Made by a program: the position numbers and the translations under genes. Below the pieces are notes generated by a model, which worked only from the letters and a program-made list of their open reading frames with translations, ran no database searches and was not told where the DNA came from. Source: Dyadobacter endophyticus (lineage in GTDB: Bacteria > Bacteroidota > Bacteroidia > Cytophagales > Spirosomataceae). Taken from it: a DNA stretch of 64,000 bases. The stretch lies in the NCBI RefSeq assembly GCF_014641595.1, contig NZ_BMIA01000001.1:2170426-2234425 (forward strand), written 5' to 3'. This document shows, piece after piece, positions 26,061 through 35,308 of this stretch. The first letter of the stretch is position 1. Each line of letters opens with the position of its first letter.

Positions 26061-26633
26061 ATGGAAACTTTTACCGAACAGGAACTCATCGAAACGAAGG
26101 CACTGCAACGCATCATCGCCAATCCGGAATACACCGTCACTTTCCTCACCACAGCCGCCGAGAGCGGTAACCGACTGACAGACATGGAGATCGAGCTGCG
26201 CCCCGGTGGCGGCAACGGCCTGCACAAGCATTTGAATTTTACGGAGACATTCATTCCCATCGAAGGTGCTCTCGAAGTGCAGATTGGGAAAAACAAACTA
26301 TTACTCGAACCCGGCGAACAATACACGGTACCCATCGGCATGCCGCACAACTTCGCTAACCCCGGCAGCAAGCCTATCCGCTTCCGCGTCGTGATCGAGC
26401 CGGGCCATAAAGGATTTGAATATTCATTACGAATGCTTTACGGCCTCGCTAACGACGGCAGGGCAGAAATAAGGACCTGGGACGATCTTCTGCGCGCATC
26501 CGTAATCCTGATGATCTCCGACATGCGTCTTTCCGGCACAAAGGCATTGATCAACCCGTTCCTCCCATTCCTCTACCGCCTTGCGCGCGAGAAAGGGTAC
26601 GACCTGGATATGATCAAAAAGTATTGTATTTAG
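26061..26633 (+). CDS. Cupin-domain protein
   Basis: A 190-residue protein starting at the ATG at 26061; a longer reading from 25974 would begin inside the operator repeats and is rejected. The cupin core has motif 1 as LRPGGGNGLHKHLNFTETFIPIEGALEV and motif 2 as GEQYTVPIGMPHNFANPG, giving possible metal ligands His and Glu in HKHLNFTE and a His in PHNF. The C-terminal third is helical, with a hydrophobic stretch (LINPFLPFLYRLAREKG). It could be an isomerase-like or small-ligand-binding protein. Control by the divergent AraC regulator is likely. Confidence 0.85.
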   Translation: METFTEQELIETKALQRIIANPEYTVTFLTTAAESGNRLTDMEIELRPGGGNGLHKHLNFTETFIPIEGALEVQIGKNKLLLEPGEQYTVPIGMPHNFANPGSKPIRFRVVIEPGHKGFEYSLRMLYGLANDGRAEIRTWDDLLRASVILMISDMRLSGTKALINPFLPFLYRLAREKGYDLDMIKKYCI

Positions 26634-26635
26634 GT

Positions 26636-26674
26636 AAACAAAACAGCGGCCCGGTCGTGCTGACCGGGCCGCTG
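26636..26674 (-). terminator. 13-bp perfect hairpin between convergent genes
   Basis: CAGCGGCCCGGTC (26644-26656) and its exact complement (26662-26674) flank the loop GTGCT. On the minus strand the stem is followed by TTTTGTTTACC, a usable T-tract for the gene ending at 26704. It may stop the plus-strand cupin transcript as well, though without a T-run on that side. Confidence 0.8.
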
Positions 26675-26703
26675 GCCTGATAAGTTGTTAAGATCCGGAA
26701 GAT

Positions 26704-27123
26704 CTACTGTTCCGCATATTTCTTGAAGTTGTCAAGAATCGCCTGCCAGCCAGCCTGCTGAAAATCAACCGGATGCGTATTTTCAGGATCGAATACTTCT
26801 ACAACTTTGGTTCCGTCGCCTTGCTGTTCGAACGATACCGTCACTTTGCGGCCGTCGCCCATGGTATAGGCCAGGTAGCGATTTTCCTCCACTTCGGTAT
26901 AAGTACCGCCAAAATCGAAGCTGAAACTGCCATCCTTCGCTGCCATGGTGGTTTTGAAATCTCCATCTACACGCACATCGTTTTCAGCAAAAGGCGCATG
27001 CCAGTCGTCGGATGCGAAACACCATTGGGTGATATGCTCCGGCGCAATCCATTTATTCCATACGTCCGCTACCGGTGCATTGATATTCGCTTGTACTGTT
27101 ACAGGTTGTGTTGTCGCTTCCAT
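26704..27123 (-). CDS. SRPBCC / AHSA1-like protein
   Basis: A 139-residue cytosolic protein of the START/Bet v1 fold. Family features are seen in VQANINAPVADVWNKWIAPEHITQWCFAS, then DGDFKTTMAAKDGSFSFDFGGTYTEVEENRYLAYTM, and the end GWQAILDNFKKYAEQ, all typical of activator-of-Hsp90 ATPase-like (AHSA1/YndB) domains. These form a hydrophobic pocket of usually unknown ligand. It stands alone between terminators at 26636-26674 and 27203-27231. No function can be assigned beyond the fold. Confidence 0.92.
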   Translation of the reverse strand: MEATTQPVTVQANINAPVADVWNKWIAPEHITQWCFASDDWHAPFAENDVRVDGDFKTTMAAKDGSFSFDFGGTYTEVEENRYLAYTMGDGRKVTVSFEQQGDGTKVVEVFDPENTHPVDFQQAGWQAILDNFKKYAEQ

Positions 27124-27202
27124 TTCTCTTTGTGTTTTTTATTGATGATTGATGTTACAAAGTTGCCGGGTTTCCGGGAAACGGAGCGATGCCTGTTGCG
27201 AC

Positions 27203-27231
27203 AAAAAGCGGGTGCATTTGCGTCACCCGCT
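27203..27231 (-). terminator. Rho-independent terminator of the LLM oxidoreductase gene
   Basis: AGCGGGTG (27207-27214) pairs exactly with CACCCGCT (27224-27231) around a 9-nt loop. On the minus strand it is followed by TTTTT and lies 11 bp after the stop codon of the gene at 27242. Confidence 0.85.
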
Positions 27232-27241
27232 CAAAAAAGCG

Positions 27242-28282
27242 TCATGAATTAACTGCCAGAGCCTTTTTTACCGCCGGAGCAACGTGCGTTCCGAGCAGTT
27301 CGATCGACTTCATAAGGTCCTTGTGCGCAGGCGCACCCACGTCCGTATGCATGAGAAAGCGCGTGAGGCCAAACATCTCCTGATGGTACAATATCTTATC
27401 CACCACCTCATTAGGCTCGCCTACGAACAATGCGCCGTCGCGACCTTGTCCGCCTTCGAACTGGGCACGAGTGTAAGGGGCCCAGCCACGGCTGCGGCCC
27501 ACCCGGTCCATCTGCGCAGCATAAGAGGGAAAATACGTATCGCTCAACGCCTTCCCATTCAGCCCTACCAATCCGTGCGAATGCGTAGCTACCTGCATTT
27601 TCGCCGGATCGTGGCCGGCCTCCAGATATTCAGTTTTATATAGTTCAAAAAACGGCTGGAATTGCGACGGCATACCACCGATGATCGCGATAATCAGCGG
27701 CAGGCCGAGCCTTGCAGCGCGCACTACCGATTGCGGCGTGCCACCAACTGCCACCCAGATTTCCAGTTTGTTGTTCACGGCCCGGGGCAATACCTCCTGC
27801 CTGTCGAGCGTCGCGCGGAACTTCCCTTTCCAGGTGATCACGTCATTTTCATTGATTTCCTTTAACAATTGCAGCTTTTCGGAAAACAGGCCATTGTAAT
27901 CGTTCAAATCGTACCCAAAAAGCGGAAACGACTCGATGAAACTACCCCTGCCCACCGTGATCTCCGCACGGCCGCCCGAAATGAGGTCGACGGTCGAGAA
28001 ATTCTGGTAAACGCGTACCGGGTCCGCCGAGCTCAATACCGTCACCGAGCTGGTTAGTTTGATGTTTTTGGTAACCGAAGCCGCCGCCGCGAGAATGATC
28101 TCGGGCGTCGAAACGGCGAAATCCGGCCGATGGTGCTCGCCTATTCCGAACACATCGAGCCCGACCTCATCGGCCAGTTTGATTTCTTCCAACATATCCC
28201 GCAAGCGTTCTTGCGGCGACTGAAAAGAGCGGGTGGCGTCATTAAAAGCCAAATCCCCGAACATACTGATTCCTATTTCCAT
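27242..28282 (-). CDS. LLM-class flavin-dependent oxidoreductase
   Basis: A 346-residue luciferase-like monooxygenase (TIM barrel, F420 or FMN dependent). The N-terminus MEIGISMFGDLAFN, the motif EVGLDVFGIGEHHRPDF, the block RAEITVGRGSFIESFPLFGYDLNDY and VWVGEP-like FVGEPNEVVDKILYH are characteristic of this class. It has no signal peptide and appears monocistronic. Substrate specificity in this family cannot be predicted by eye, so only the class is claimed. Confidence 0.93.
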   Translation of the reverse strand: MEIGISMFGDLAFNDATRSFQSPQERLRDMLEEIKLADEVGLDVFGIGEHHRPDFAVSTPEIILAAAASVTKNIKLTSSVTVLSSADPVRVYQNFSTVDLISGGRAEITVGRGSFIESFPLFGYDLNDYNGLFSEKLQLLKEINENDVITWKGKFRATLDRQEVLPRAVNNKLEIWVAVGGTPQSVVRAARLGLPLIIAIIGGMPSQFQPFFELYKTEYLEAGHDPAKMQVATHSHGLVGLNGKALSDTYFPSYAAQMDRVGRSRGWAPYTRAQFEGGQGRDGALFVGEPNEVVDKILYHQEMFGLTRFLMHTDVGAPAHKDLMKSIELLGTHVAPAVKKALAVNS

Positions 28283-28437
28283 GATGTTTGCTAAGTGCTG
28301 ATTTTCGTTTGTGCGGGACTAAAACCCACCCAATTATCAAACCAGCAACACCAAATATAGATTCCAGAATCGGGCCGTCGACCCGGTATCCAAAAGTATA
28401 CTGCCGATGGCTAACCACCGACTAACCGCGCCGCGGC

Positions 28438-31083
28438 CTACTCACTCCGCAAACTCCTTACCGGATTCATCATCGCTGCCTTAACCGACTGAAAGCTGAT
28501 CGTAAACACGGCGATCAGCACCGCAACAACCCCGGCCAGCGCGAACATCCACCATTCGATATCGATCTGATAGGCAAAACCTTGCAGCCATTGTTTCATA
28601 ATATACCAGGCTACCGGGGAGGCCAGTACGATCGCCATCAGCACCAGTTTCAGAAAATCTTTGGAAAGCAGACCCACAATACCCGCCACCGACGCGCCCA
28701 GCACTTTACGCACGCCGATTTCCCTGGTACGCTGCTCGGCGGTGAATGTGGCCAGCCCAAATAGCCCGAGGCAAGAAATAAATATCGCCAGAAAAGCAAA
28801 GTAACCCGCCAACTTCCCGACGATTTGCTCACTCTGGTATTGGCGTGCATACTCCTGGTCCGTAAATGCATAGGTAAATGGCACTGCCGGGTTGAGTTTC
28901 CTGCAAATGCGCTCGATAGCGTCCAATGTTTCGGGTGTTTTGCCAGCCTGGATGCGAATCACGACACTTCCCTGCGGCTCGCGGGCACCCAGGTAGGCGA
29001 TCAGCGGACGAATAGCATTGTGCAGCGACTGGAAGTGGAAGTCCTTCAAAACCCCTACAATGCGGACTTTCGATCTGCCCCAGTTGATTTCCCGGCCGAC
29101 CGGTTCTTTAAGCCCCATTACTTTCACGGCCGTTTCGTTGACGAGCACTCCCGATGAATCTGTTGGAAATTCCTTGGAGAAATCACGGCCGCCGGCCATT
29201 TTCAGGTTCATTGTTTTGGTAAAATCATACCCTATTCCCACCGGCGTGAACCTCACCTGGTCATTCGGGTCGCTGCCGGGCCAGGTAATGCCTTCGGTAC
29301 CGTTGCCGTTGGAAGCGGGCGTGGCGGTCATATGCGAAACCTGCTTTACCCCGGGAATTTGTGTCAATTGTTCTTTCAACAGATTAAATTTATTGAAAAG
29401 CTCCCCTTCGATCGGGAAATAGACCAGGTTTTCACGGTCGAATCCAAGGTTTTTGCTTTGCACAAAACCTACCTGCCTGTAAATGATGATCATCCCGACG
29501 ATCAGGATCACTGACAAGCCGAACTGGAACACCACCAGCCCCTGCCGCACCCACACCGAGCTGGAATCGAATTTTAACGCGCCTTTGAGAATGCGCACCG
29601 GATTGAGCGACGACAGGAACAGTGCCGGATAGCTGCCCGCCAGCAGGCCTGTCGCAACGAGCAAGCCCACGATCACTCCCCAAAACGACGGCTGCGACCA
29701 AGGTAGTGCCATTTGCTTGCTGGTGAGGCTGTTGAATGCAGGTAACAGCAATGCCACCAGCAGGACGGCCAATACGGCCGAAAGTCCGGCGATCAAAAGC
29801 GCCTCGCCCATGAACTGACCGGCCAGCATCGAACGCATCGCGCCCACCACCTTCCGGACGCCCACTTCCTTCGCCCGGCGCGCCGAACGCGCGGTCGCAA
29901 GGTTCATGAAGTTAATGCAGGCGATCAGCAGGATAAATACCGCCACGAAGGTGAACAACTGCACATACTCGATGCGCCCACCGTCCATTTTGTCACCTTT
30001 GATGTTGCCGTTAAGATAATATTCCTGAAAAGGCTGCATGGCAAGCTGCGTTTTATACGGCTTGCCCCCGTCGCGGTTGGTCTTGTCGAGCAAGTGGAGC
30101 ATTTTGGCTTGCACTTTCGCAGGATCGGCGTCTTTCCGTAGCTTGAAAAAAGTGAGCGGATCGGTACTGCCCCAGTCTTTGGCCCAGCCATTGTCGTCGA
30201 CATAGGCATCCCAGGTCATCAGGCAGTCGAATTGAAGCGTGCTGTTGGCCCCGATATCCTCAAAAACGGCCGACACGGTCATTTCCTTGCGGTTATCGAA
30301 GCGGATGGCCTTCCCTATTGCGGCCTCCGGGGTTCCGAAGAACGCCCCGGCCATCTTCCGCGAGATGGCTATGTTGCCGCGGTCGCGCAATGCGCCTTCC
30401 GCAGTGCCTTGCAACAACTTGTAGCTAAACATCTTGAAAAAATCGCTGCTTGCCCAGTTTGCAGCCTGCTTATGGATCTTGCTGCCAACAGAGAATGTGT
30501 GCTGGTTGGTCCACGAAAATGGCGTAGTCATCTCGATTTCGGGCACCGACTTTTTCAATTCCTCGGCAAGCGGCCCGGGCGTCCAGATTACGGCCTGCAC
30601 CTTGCCGCTGAAATACTCCCGCATGTAAATTCGGTAGAGCTGGTCTTTGTTCGTATGAAACGCATCGACGGCTCGTTCGTCGCGGATCCAGAGCATGATC
30701 ATCAGGCTGCAAGCCATCCCCAGCGCGAGGCCAAAGACATTAATAGCAGAAAAAGTTTTGCTTTTGAGCAGGTTACGGAAAGCGATTTTGAAATAATTAT
30801 GGATCATGGCCGGGCTGAATGAATAGGTTTCGGAATAGTCGGTTGCGCGTTTCGGGCGGGCGAGGGGCCGCATAAGCCGGAGCGCCGTAAGTGCATATTT
30901 CCGGTCGGCGGCACGTTTGCCCAGGCTTTGCAGCCACCAGGCATACATTTCGAGCATATCGCCCTGTAATTCTTCCCGGGCATCGGGATGCGACCAGCGC
31001 GATAGCAGCCAGGCAGCCCAGCGAGGCGGGCCGACTGGGCGGGGCCCAGCGGGGCCCGGATCAGCATGTTGCTTCGGGTTCAT
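28438..31083 (-). CDS. MacB/FtsX-type ABC transporter permease with permease prefix domain
   Basis: An 881-residue inner-membrane protein. Residues ~18-90 (AWLLSRWSHPDAREELQGDM) match the 'permease prefix domain 2' found in Bacteroidetes and Acidobacteria permeases. Two FtsX units follow, each with a MacB-like periplasmic domain: TM1 at ~113-135, three TMs at ~375-500, then a second copy with TMs near 520, 770, 820 and 855. RKVVGAMR and RKVLGASV are the twin cytoplasmic coupling motifs. It starts 1 bp after the PadR gene stop, so a PadR repressor and permease form one operon. No ATPase gene is nearby. Export of an antibiotic or lipid is plausible only by family. Confidence 0.92.
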   Translation of the reverse strand: MNPKQHADPGPAGPRPVGPPRWAAWLLSRWSHPDAREELQGDMLEMYAWWLQSLGKRAADRKYALTALRLMRPLARPKRATDYSETYSFSPAMIHNYFKIAFRNLLKSKTFSAINVFGLALGMACSLMIMLWIRDERAVDAFHTNKDQLYRIYMREYFSGKVQAVIWTPGPLAEELKKSVPEIEMTTPFSWTNQHTFSVGSKIHKQAANWASSDFFKMFSYKLLQGTAEGALRDRGNIAISRKMAGAFFGTPEAAIGKAIRFDNRKEMTVSAVFEDIGANSTLQFDCLMTWDAYVDDNGWAKDWGSTDPLTFFKLRKDADPAKVQAKMLHLLDKTNRDGGKPYKTQLAMQPFQEYYLNGNIKGDKMDGGRIEYVQLFTFVAVFILLIACINFMNLATARSARRAKEVGVRKVVGAMRSMLAGQFMGEALLIAGLSAVLAVLLVALLLPAFNSLTSKQMALPWSQPSFWGVIVGLLVATGLLAGSYPALFLSSLNPVRILKGALKFDSSSVWVRQGLVVFQFGLSVILIVGMIIIYRQVGFVQSKNLGFDRENLVYFPIEGELFNKFNLLKEQLTQIPGVKQVSHMTATPASNGNGTEGITWPGSDPNDQVRFTPVGIGYDFTKTMNLKMAGGRDFSKEFPTDSSGVLVNETAVKVMGLKEPVGREINWGRSKVRIVGVLKDFHFQSLHNAIRPLIAYLGAREPQGSVVIRIQAGKTPETLDAIERICRKLNPAVPFTYAFTDQEYARQYQSEQIVGKLAGYFAFLAIFISCLGLFGLATFTAEQRTREIGVRKVLGASVAGIVGLLSKDFLKLVLMAIVLASPVAWYIMKQWLQGFAYQIDIEWWMFALAGVVAVLIAVFTISFQSVKAAMMNPVRSLRSE

Positions 31084-31084
31084 A

Positions 31085-31423
31085 TCAATTGCCCATTAAT
31101 TGGAGTGTCTGCGGCGACATCGCATTCCATAATGTCTCCCTCGCTTCTTTCACGTCCCGCAAAGCCTTGCGGCCAAACGCAGTAACGCGGAAAAACCGTT
31201 TGCGCCTGCCGCCCCGCTCGGCAGTAGCCCCGCCCATTTCAGACGACAGGTACCCTTTTTCTTCCAGCCGCTGCAAGGTTGTGTGCACGGTACTAAACCC
31301 GACAGCGCGCCCGGTTTTCTGGTCAAGCTCCTGCGCGACAGTCACGGCATAGGCTTCCTCCGCCAACACCGCGACCGTCAGCAGTATAACCTCTTCCAGT
31401 TCACCCAAAAATGTTCTTTTCAT
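31085..31423 (-). CDS. PadR-family transcriptional regulator
   Basis: A 112-residue winged-helix repressor. ATG 31423 (MKRTFLGELEEVILL) is preferred over a TTG two codons earlier. The core shows the helix LTVAVLAEEAYAVTVAQEL, the recognition segment VGFSTVHTTLQRLEEKGYLSSEMG, and the wing RGGRRKRFFRVTAFGRKAL. PadR genes in this phylum are commonly paired with prefix-domain permeases, exactly as here (stop 1 bp before the permease start). A near-consensus promoter lies so close to the start that the transcript may be leaderless. Confidence 0.93.
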   Translation of the reverse strand: MKRTFLGELEEVILLTVAVLAEEAYAVTVAQELDQKTGRAVGFSTVHTTLQRLEEKGYLSSEMGGATAERGGRRKRFFRVTAFGRKALRDVKEARETLWNAMSPQTLQLMGN

Positions 31424-31426
31424 GGC

Positions 31427-31458
31427 CAAAAGTATTTATTCCGATTATGTCGAGCAAA
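31427..31458 (-). promoter_or_regulatory. Bacteroidetes-type promoter of the padR-permease operon
   Basis: On the minus strand TTTG (31458-31455), a 20-nt spacer and TACTTTTG (31434-31427) match the -33/-7 consensus (TTTG and TAnnTTTG). Only three bases separate the -7 box from the ATG at 31423, so transcription would begin at or next to the start codon. Confidence 0.65.
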
Positions 31459-31585
31459 TGCCGTGCCAAATTTGAAAAATATCCTCCAAGGCCTTCAAAA
31501 CGGTGTTTTTGTGAATTTAAACTGCCGGTTGCATGTCCGATTCCGAACATCCGTGGTATCAAACCGGACAAGTGGCAGATACGGC

Positions 31586-31616
31586 TTGAAAACCGGTTGC
31601 CAAACAGTTACATTTG
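31586..31616 (+). promoter_or_regulatory. Promoter of the membrane AraC gene
   Basis: TTG (31586-31588), a 20-nt spacer and TACATTTG (31609-31616) fit the Bacteroidetes promoter pattern. The start codon follows at 31638. Confidence 0.6.
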
Positions 31617-31637
31617 GAATACAATCGGTCTTGCATC

Positions 31638-32708
31638 ATGAATATAGGTAAAGAGATCCTGTTCTTTTTCAGTGCGCTGGGTGCTTTCAACGGCATTCTT
31701 CTAGGGATATTCCTGCTATTTTTCACCCAAAAAAAATACCTCGCCAACAGCTTCCTAGGTGGCTTGCTACTGGCGTCCAGCATCCGGATCGCCAAGTCGG
31801 TATGCCTGTATTTCGATGGGGCCTTGCCTAAAATTTATTTGCAAATAGGCCTTTCCGCCTGTTTTTTCATCGGACCGTTTTTGTACTATTTCGTGCGTTC
31901 GGCTGTAACGCCGCTGGAAAAACTGCCTAAAAGCTGGATATGGACGCTCATAGCCTTCGCAGTAGTTACCCTGGGTGTGGGCATGGCGTGGCCTTACGAA
32001 CAGTACCCGGCCTTATGGAACAAGGTGATTGCCAGGGCGATATATGTGCAATGGTTTGGCTTTCTGCTGGCTTCGGGGATTCTGGTCCGGGGTTTGCTCC
32101 GAAAACAATTCAGCCGCTCCTATACCATGAAGCCCGCAGAGACCTGGATTTCGATGATCTTCCTGGGTAATGTGCTGATATTCCTTTTGTACTTTTCTTC
32201 GCTGATCAACGCGCCGTTCGCGTCGTACATCAGCGGCTCCATTGCCTTCTCGCTGATCCTTTACCTGATGATCACGCTGGTGATTTACAAAAAGAAGACC
32301 GACGAGCTGTTTTTGCTTTTGCCTGATAAACCGGCCGCGAAAAAGCTCAATGAAAGCGATGCCGGAATATGGCTCGACAGGCTGGAAAAGGTCATGACAG
32401 AAAAAGCAGTTTACAAAAACCCGGACCTTAAACTACACGACCTTTCCCGGGAAATACAGATTTCGGGCCACCAGCTCTCGGCATTGCTGAACGACCGGCT
32501 GGGTAAGAATTTCACGACGTATATCAATGAGTGGCGCATCGCCGAGGCTTGCAAAATGATCGCCACGGAGCAACACCTTACATTGGAAGCAATCGGTTAT
32601 GAGGTGGGTTTTAATTCCAAATCGACCTTTTTTGCGGCATTCAAGAAGGTTAAAGGAGCCACGCCGTCGTCTTATCAACAAACTATCAATCAACCGATTG
32701 CTGATTAA
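31638..32708 (+). CDS. Membrane-bound AraC-family regulator
   Basis: A 356-residue protein (ATG 31638; an in-frame ATG eight codons earlier overlaps the promoter box region and is less likely). The first ~230 residues hold about seven hydrophobic segments, beginning with ILFFFSALGAFNGILLGIFLLFF. A linker leads to an AraC DNA-binding domain (~250-350) with both helix-turn-helix units: LKLHDLSREIQISGHQLSALL and LEAIGYEVGFNSKSTFFAAFKK. Such regulators sense at the inner membrane. The following gene at 32813 encodes a TonB-family barrel and is the obvious target, with a 24-bp near-palindrome in between. Confidence 0.92.
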   Translation: MNIGKEILFFFSALGAFNGILLGIFLLFFTQKKYLANSFLGGLLLASSIRIAKSVCLYFDGALPKIYLQIGLSACFFIGPFLYYFVRSAVTPLEKLPKSWIWTLIAFAVVTLGVGMAWPYEQYPALWNKVIARAIYVQWFGFLLASGILVRGLLRKQFSRSYTMKPAETWISMIFLGNVLIFLLYFSSLINAPFASYISGSIAFSLILYLMITLVIYKKKTDELFLLLPDKPAAKKLNESDAGIWLDRLEKVMTEKAVYKNPDLKLHDLSREIQISGHQLSALLNDRLGKNFTTYINEWRIAEACKMIATEQHLTLEAIGYEVGFNSKSTFFAAFKKVKGATPSSYQQTINQPIAD

Positions 32709-32711
32709 CAC

Positions 32712-32735
32712 AGTACTGATTTATAAATCCGTACT
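32712..32735. promoter_or_regulatory. 24-bp near-perfect palindrome between the AraC and barrel genes
   Basis: Two 12-bp halves (AGTACTGATTTA and TAAATCCGTACT) are complementary with one mismatch and no loop, a form suited to a dimeric DNA-binding protein. It starts three bases after the AraC stop codon and 78 bp before the next start. It could also act as a weak terminator. Confidence 0.45.
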
Positions 32736-32812
32736 CCTGATTCGCCTTTTACATACCTCCGGCAACGGCCGACTTTGGATTTTTGCTTCAAATCAGATCC
32801 ATCGTATCCGCC

Positions 32813-35200
32813 ATGAAGTTTTCCGGTATCCTTATCCTCATTGTTTTTCTTTTTACTAAAAACTCCATTGCCCAAAGCCGCTACTCGGTTTCGGGTAACG
32901 CCGTCGGGGCAAACCGGCAGCAGGTCGCCGTTTACGCCCGGCTGCTGGCGCTGCCCGATTCGGCGCTTTTGCAAGGCGCCCCGTTCGAAGACGGCCGCAT
33001 TGTTTTCACCGGCATCGACCACGAAACGGTTGCACTAAGAGTCAGCGGCATTGGTCTTACCGACACGCTCATCGTCATCCGTCGGGAAGGCCGCACGCAT
33101 ATTGACCTCGGCACAATCCTCCTGCATGAGCACGTACAGGCGCTCGCGGACGTAACCGTCCGCGGGCAGGCGCCGCTCGTGCGGCAAGGCACGAACGGAA
33201 CCACTGAGGTACAGATTGCCGGCAGCATTCTGGCAGGCAGCACGTCGGCCAGAGAACTGCTCGAAAGGTCGCCGGGCATTATTTTCGCCGAAGGGCGCGC
33301 GGGTGTTGCAGGGCGCGGCGAAGCATTGATTTTCCTGAATGGGCAGGCCATCAGCTACGAGCAAATGGCCGCCATCCCGGTGAGCCGTATCACCCGCGTG
33401 GAGGTGATCCCCAACCCGTCGGCAAAGTACGATGCCGAGGGCAAGGCGGTGATCAATATCGTTACAAAACCGATCGTTAATGCCGGCATGACAGGCTCGG
33501 TAACCCAGCAATACGCCTATACCAAATTCGCGGGCAGCGAACTCAATACCCTTGCCGATGCTCAATATATGCACAACCGGCTCTCGCTCCAAGCTAACTA
33601 CGCCCTGCAGACCGGCAACAACCGTGAAGTGCTGCATACGATGCGCACCCGCCCCTCTCCCACCGAATACCTGCATTCAGACCTCACCACCGACTGGCAA
33701 CGCAAAATGCGCAACTACTCCAATTTCGGTGCGGGCGTGCAGTTCAATTTGAAAGAAAACAGCTATTTATCATTGACCTACAAAGGCAACCTGAACAGCC
33801 AGGGCGGCAGCCAAAACAGCAGCAATGCGCTCACCGACGTTTCGGGAAGCAGTTTTTACCAAAGCCGTATTGCCAAAGATGAAGAACGCTGGAACCATGC
33901 CCTTACCCTCAATTTCCATCGGGCGCTCGACACGCTGGGCTCCGCATTGTTCGTCGGCAGCCAGTATGCCCGTTTCAAAACCGACCAGCACGACAGAATT
34001 GCGGAAACCAGCCTCAGCGGCGACAGTACCGGCCTCCGTAACCTGCTGAACGACGTGCTGGTCCGCATCAGCATTTCAAGCACCCAGTTCGATTACACCA
34101 GAGCATTCCGCAACGGCCATAAGCTGGAAACCGGCGCGAAATTCAGCTTTGCCGACAATGGCTCGGGTACCGGCTTTATGATTTCCACAGAAGATGGCCC
34201 TTTCCTGCCCGATCCGACTCTTAGCAGCAATTTCCGGTACCGGGAAAAAATCCCAGCGGCTTATTTGAATTACCAGGGAAGTTTGAAAGATAATGTGCAA
34301 TTCGGTGCGGGTGCGCGCGGCGAGTACACTACCTACACCCTCAACACTACGGCCCGGGGCGGACAGAATATCGGGGACAAGTATTTCAATGTTTTTCCCA
34401 ATGTATTTATCAGTAAAAGCTTCGCTAATGGCCTGCAAAGCCGCATTTCTTACTCTTCCAAAATCACCCGCCCACGTTACCAGGCCCTCAATCCGTTTGT
34501 AATTTACCAGGACCCTTTTACGACGATCGAAGGCAATCCCAATATGCAGCCCGAGAAGATTCATACTTTTGAAACCGGTGTGCAGTACAAGCAAATCGAC
34601 GTCCGCGGAGGTTATACCTACACGAAGGACAAAATCAGCGGCGCCGCATTACGCGGAGATTCGCCGAACAGCTACATTCTCAAAGGTATTAACCTCGCAA
34701 AGGAACATTCCCTTTTCCTCACCGCCTCGGCCACATTCAACATTAACTGGTGGAGCACGACCAACACGGTAACCATCAGCCGCAACAAACTGGTTGACAA
34801 TGAATACGGCTTTGAAATCCTCAAACCCAGGCCTCAGGTTTATGCTTACACCAATAATGCTTTTGATGTAAATCATCTTTTCAAAATCCAACTCGTGGCC
34901 TGGTACCTCAGCGAGAGGTCACAGGGACTTTACCATGATTTCAGCCGATCGACCGTAACCGTTGGCGTGGAGAAGGATTTTTTCAGGAACACATTGAAAA
35001 TCAGGCTCACGGCCAATGACATTTTTCACAAAAGCCATGTTCACGGCAAATACAGCGTGGGGGCGACCAATATTTACTATCACCGCACTTACTCCACCGC
35101 ATATTTCGGGATGAGTGCCTCGTACCGTTTCGGGCGGTCGTGGAAAATTACATTTAATAGTAAGTCCACCGGTGAAACGGAGCAGAACAGGGCGCGGTGA
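32813..35200 (+). CDS. Outer-membrane beta-barrel protein (TonB-dependent receptor-like)
   Basis: A 795-residue outer-membrane protein. ATG 32813 starts a clear signal peptide (ILILIVFLFTKNSIAQ). The N-terminal domain is a divergent carboxypeptidase-regulatory-like fold (~22-100). A plug-like domain (ARELLERSPGIIFAEGR, RVEVIPNPSAKYDAEGKAVINIVTK) precedes the barrel of the OMP_b-brl_3 type, with DYTRAFRNGHKLETGAKF and NPFVIYQDPFTTIEGNPNMQPEK. The barrel pattern suits small-molecule or peptide import, or a channel. No partner SusD lies nearby. It follows a membrane-bound AraC gene that probably controls it. Confidence 0.9.
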   Translation: MKFSGILILIVFLFTKNSIAQSRYSVSGNAVGANRQQVAVYARLLALPDSALLQGAPFEDGRIVFTGIDHETVALRVSGIGLTDTLIVIRREGRTHIDLGTILLHEHVQALADVTVRGQAPLVRQGTNGTTEVQIAGSILAGSTSARELLERSPGIIFAEGRAGVAGRGEALIFLNGQAISYEQMAAIPVSRITRVEVIPNPSAKYDAEGKAVINIVTKPIVNAGMTGSVTQQYAYTKFAGSELNTLADAQYMHNRLSLQANYALQTGNNREVLHTMRTRPSPTEYLHSDLTTDWQRKMRNYSNFGAGVQFNLKENSYLSLTYKGNLNSQGGSQNSSNALTDVSGSSFYQSRIAKDEERWNHALTLNFHRALDTLGSALFVGSQYARFKTDQHDRIAETSLSGDSTGLRNLLNDVLVRISISSTQFDYTRAFRNGHKLETGAKFSFADNGSGTGFMISTEDGPFLPDPTLSSNFRYREKIPAAYLNYQGSLKDNVQFGAGARGEYTTYTLNTTARGGQNIGDKYFNVFPNVFISKSFANGLQSRISYSSKITRPRYQALNPFVIYQDPFTTIEGNPNMQPEKIHTFETGVQYKQIDVRGGYTYTKDKISGAALRGDSPNSYILKGINLAKEHSLFLTASATFNINWWSTTNTVTISRNKLVDNEYGFEILKPRPQVYAYTNNAFDVNHLFKIQLVAWYLSERSQGLYHDFSRSTVTVGVEKDFFRNTLKIRLTANDIFHKSHVHGKYSVGATNIYYHRTYSTAYFGMSASYRFGRSWKITFNSKSTGETEQNRAR

Positions 35201-35274
35201 CACAAGTGTCATTTGTAGTCATTAAATAGTGATTAAAAAGGCATTTCGGAGGCATTCGGATTAAAGCTAGTTGC

Positions 35275-35282
35275 TACTTTTG
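35275..35282 (+). promoter_or_regulatory. -7 promoter box for the YCII gene
   Basis: TACTTTTG fits TAnnTTTG and lies 26 bp before the start codon at 35309. I see no clear -33 TTTG at the usual distance, so only the -7 box is claimed. Confidence 0.45.
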
Positions 35283-35308
35283 AAGCATTCTCTTCAACCT
35301 GAAAAACT

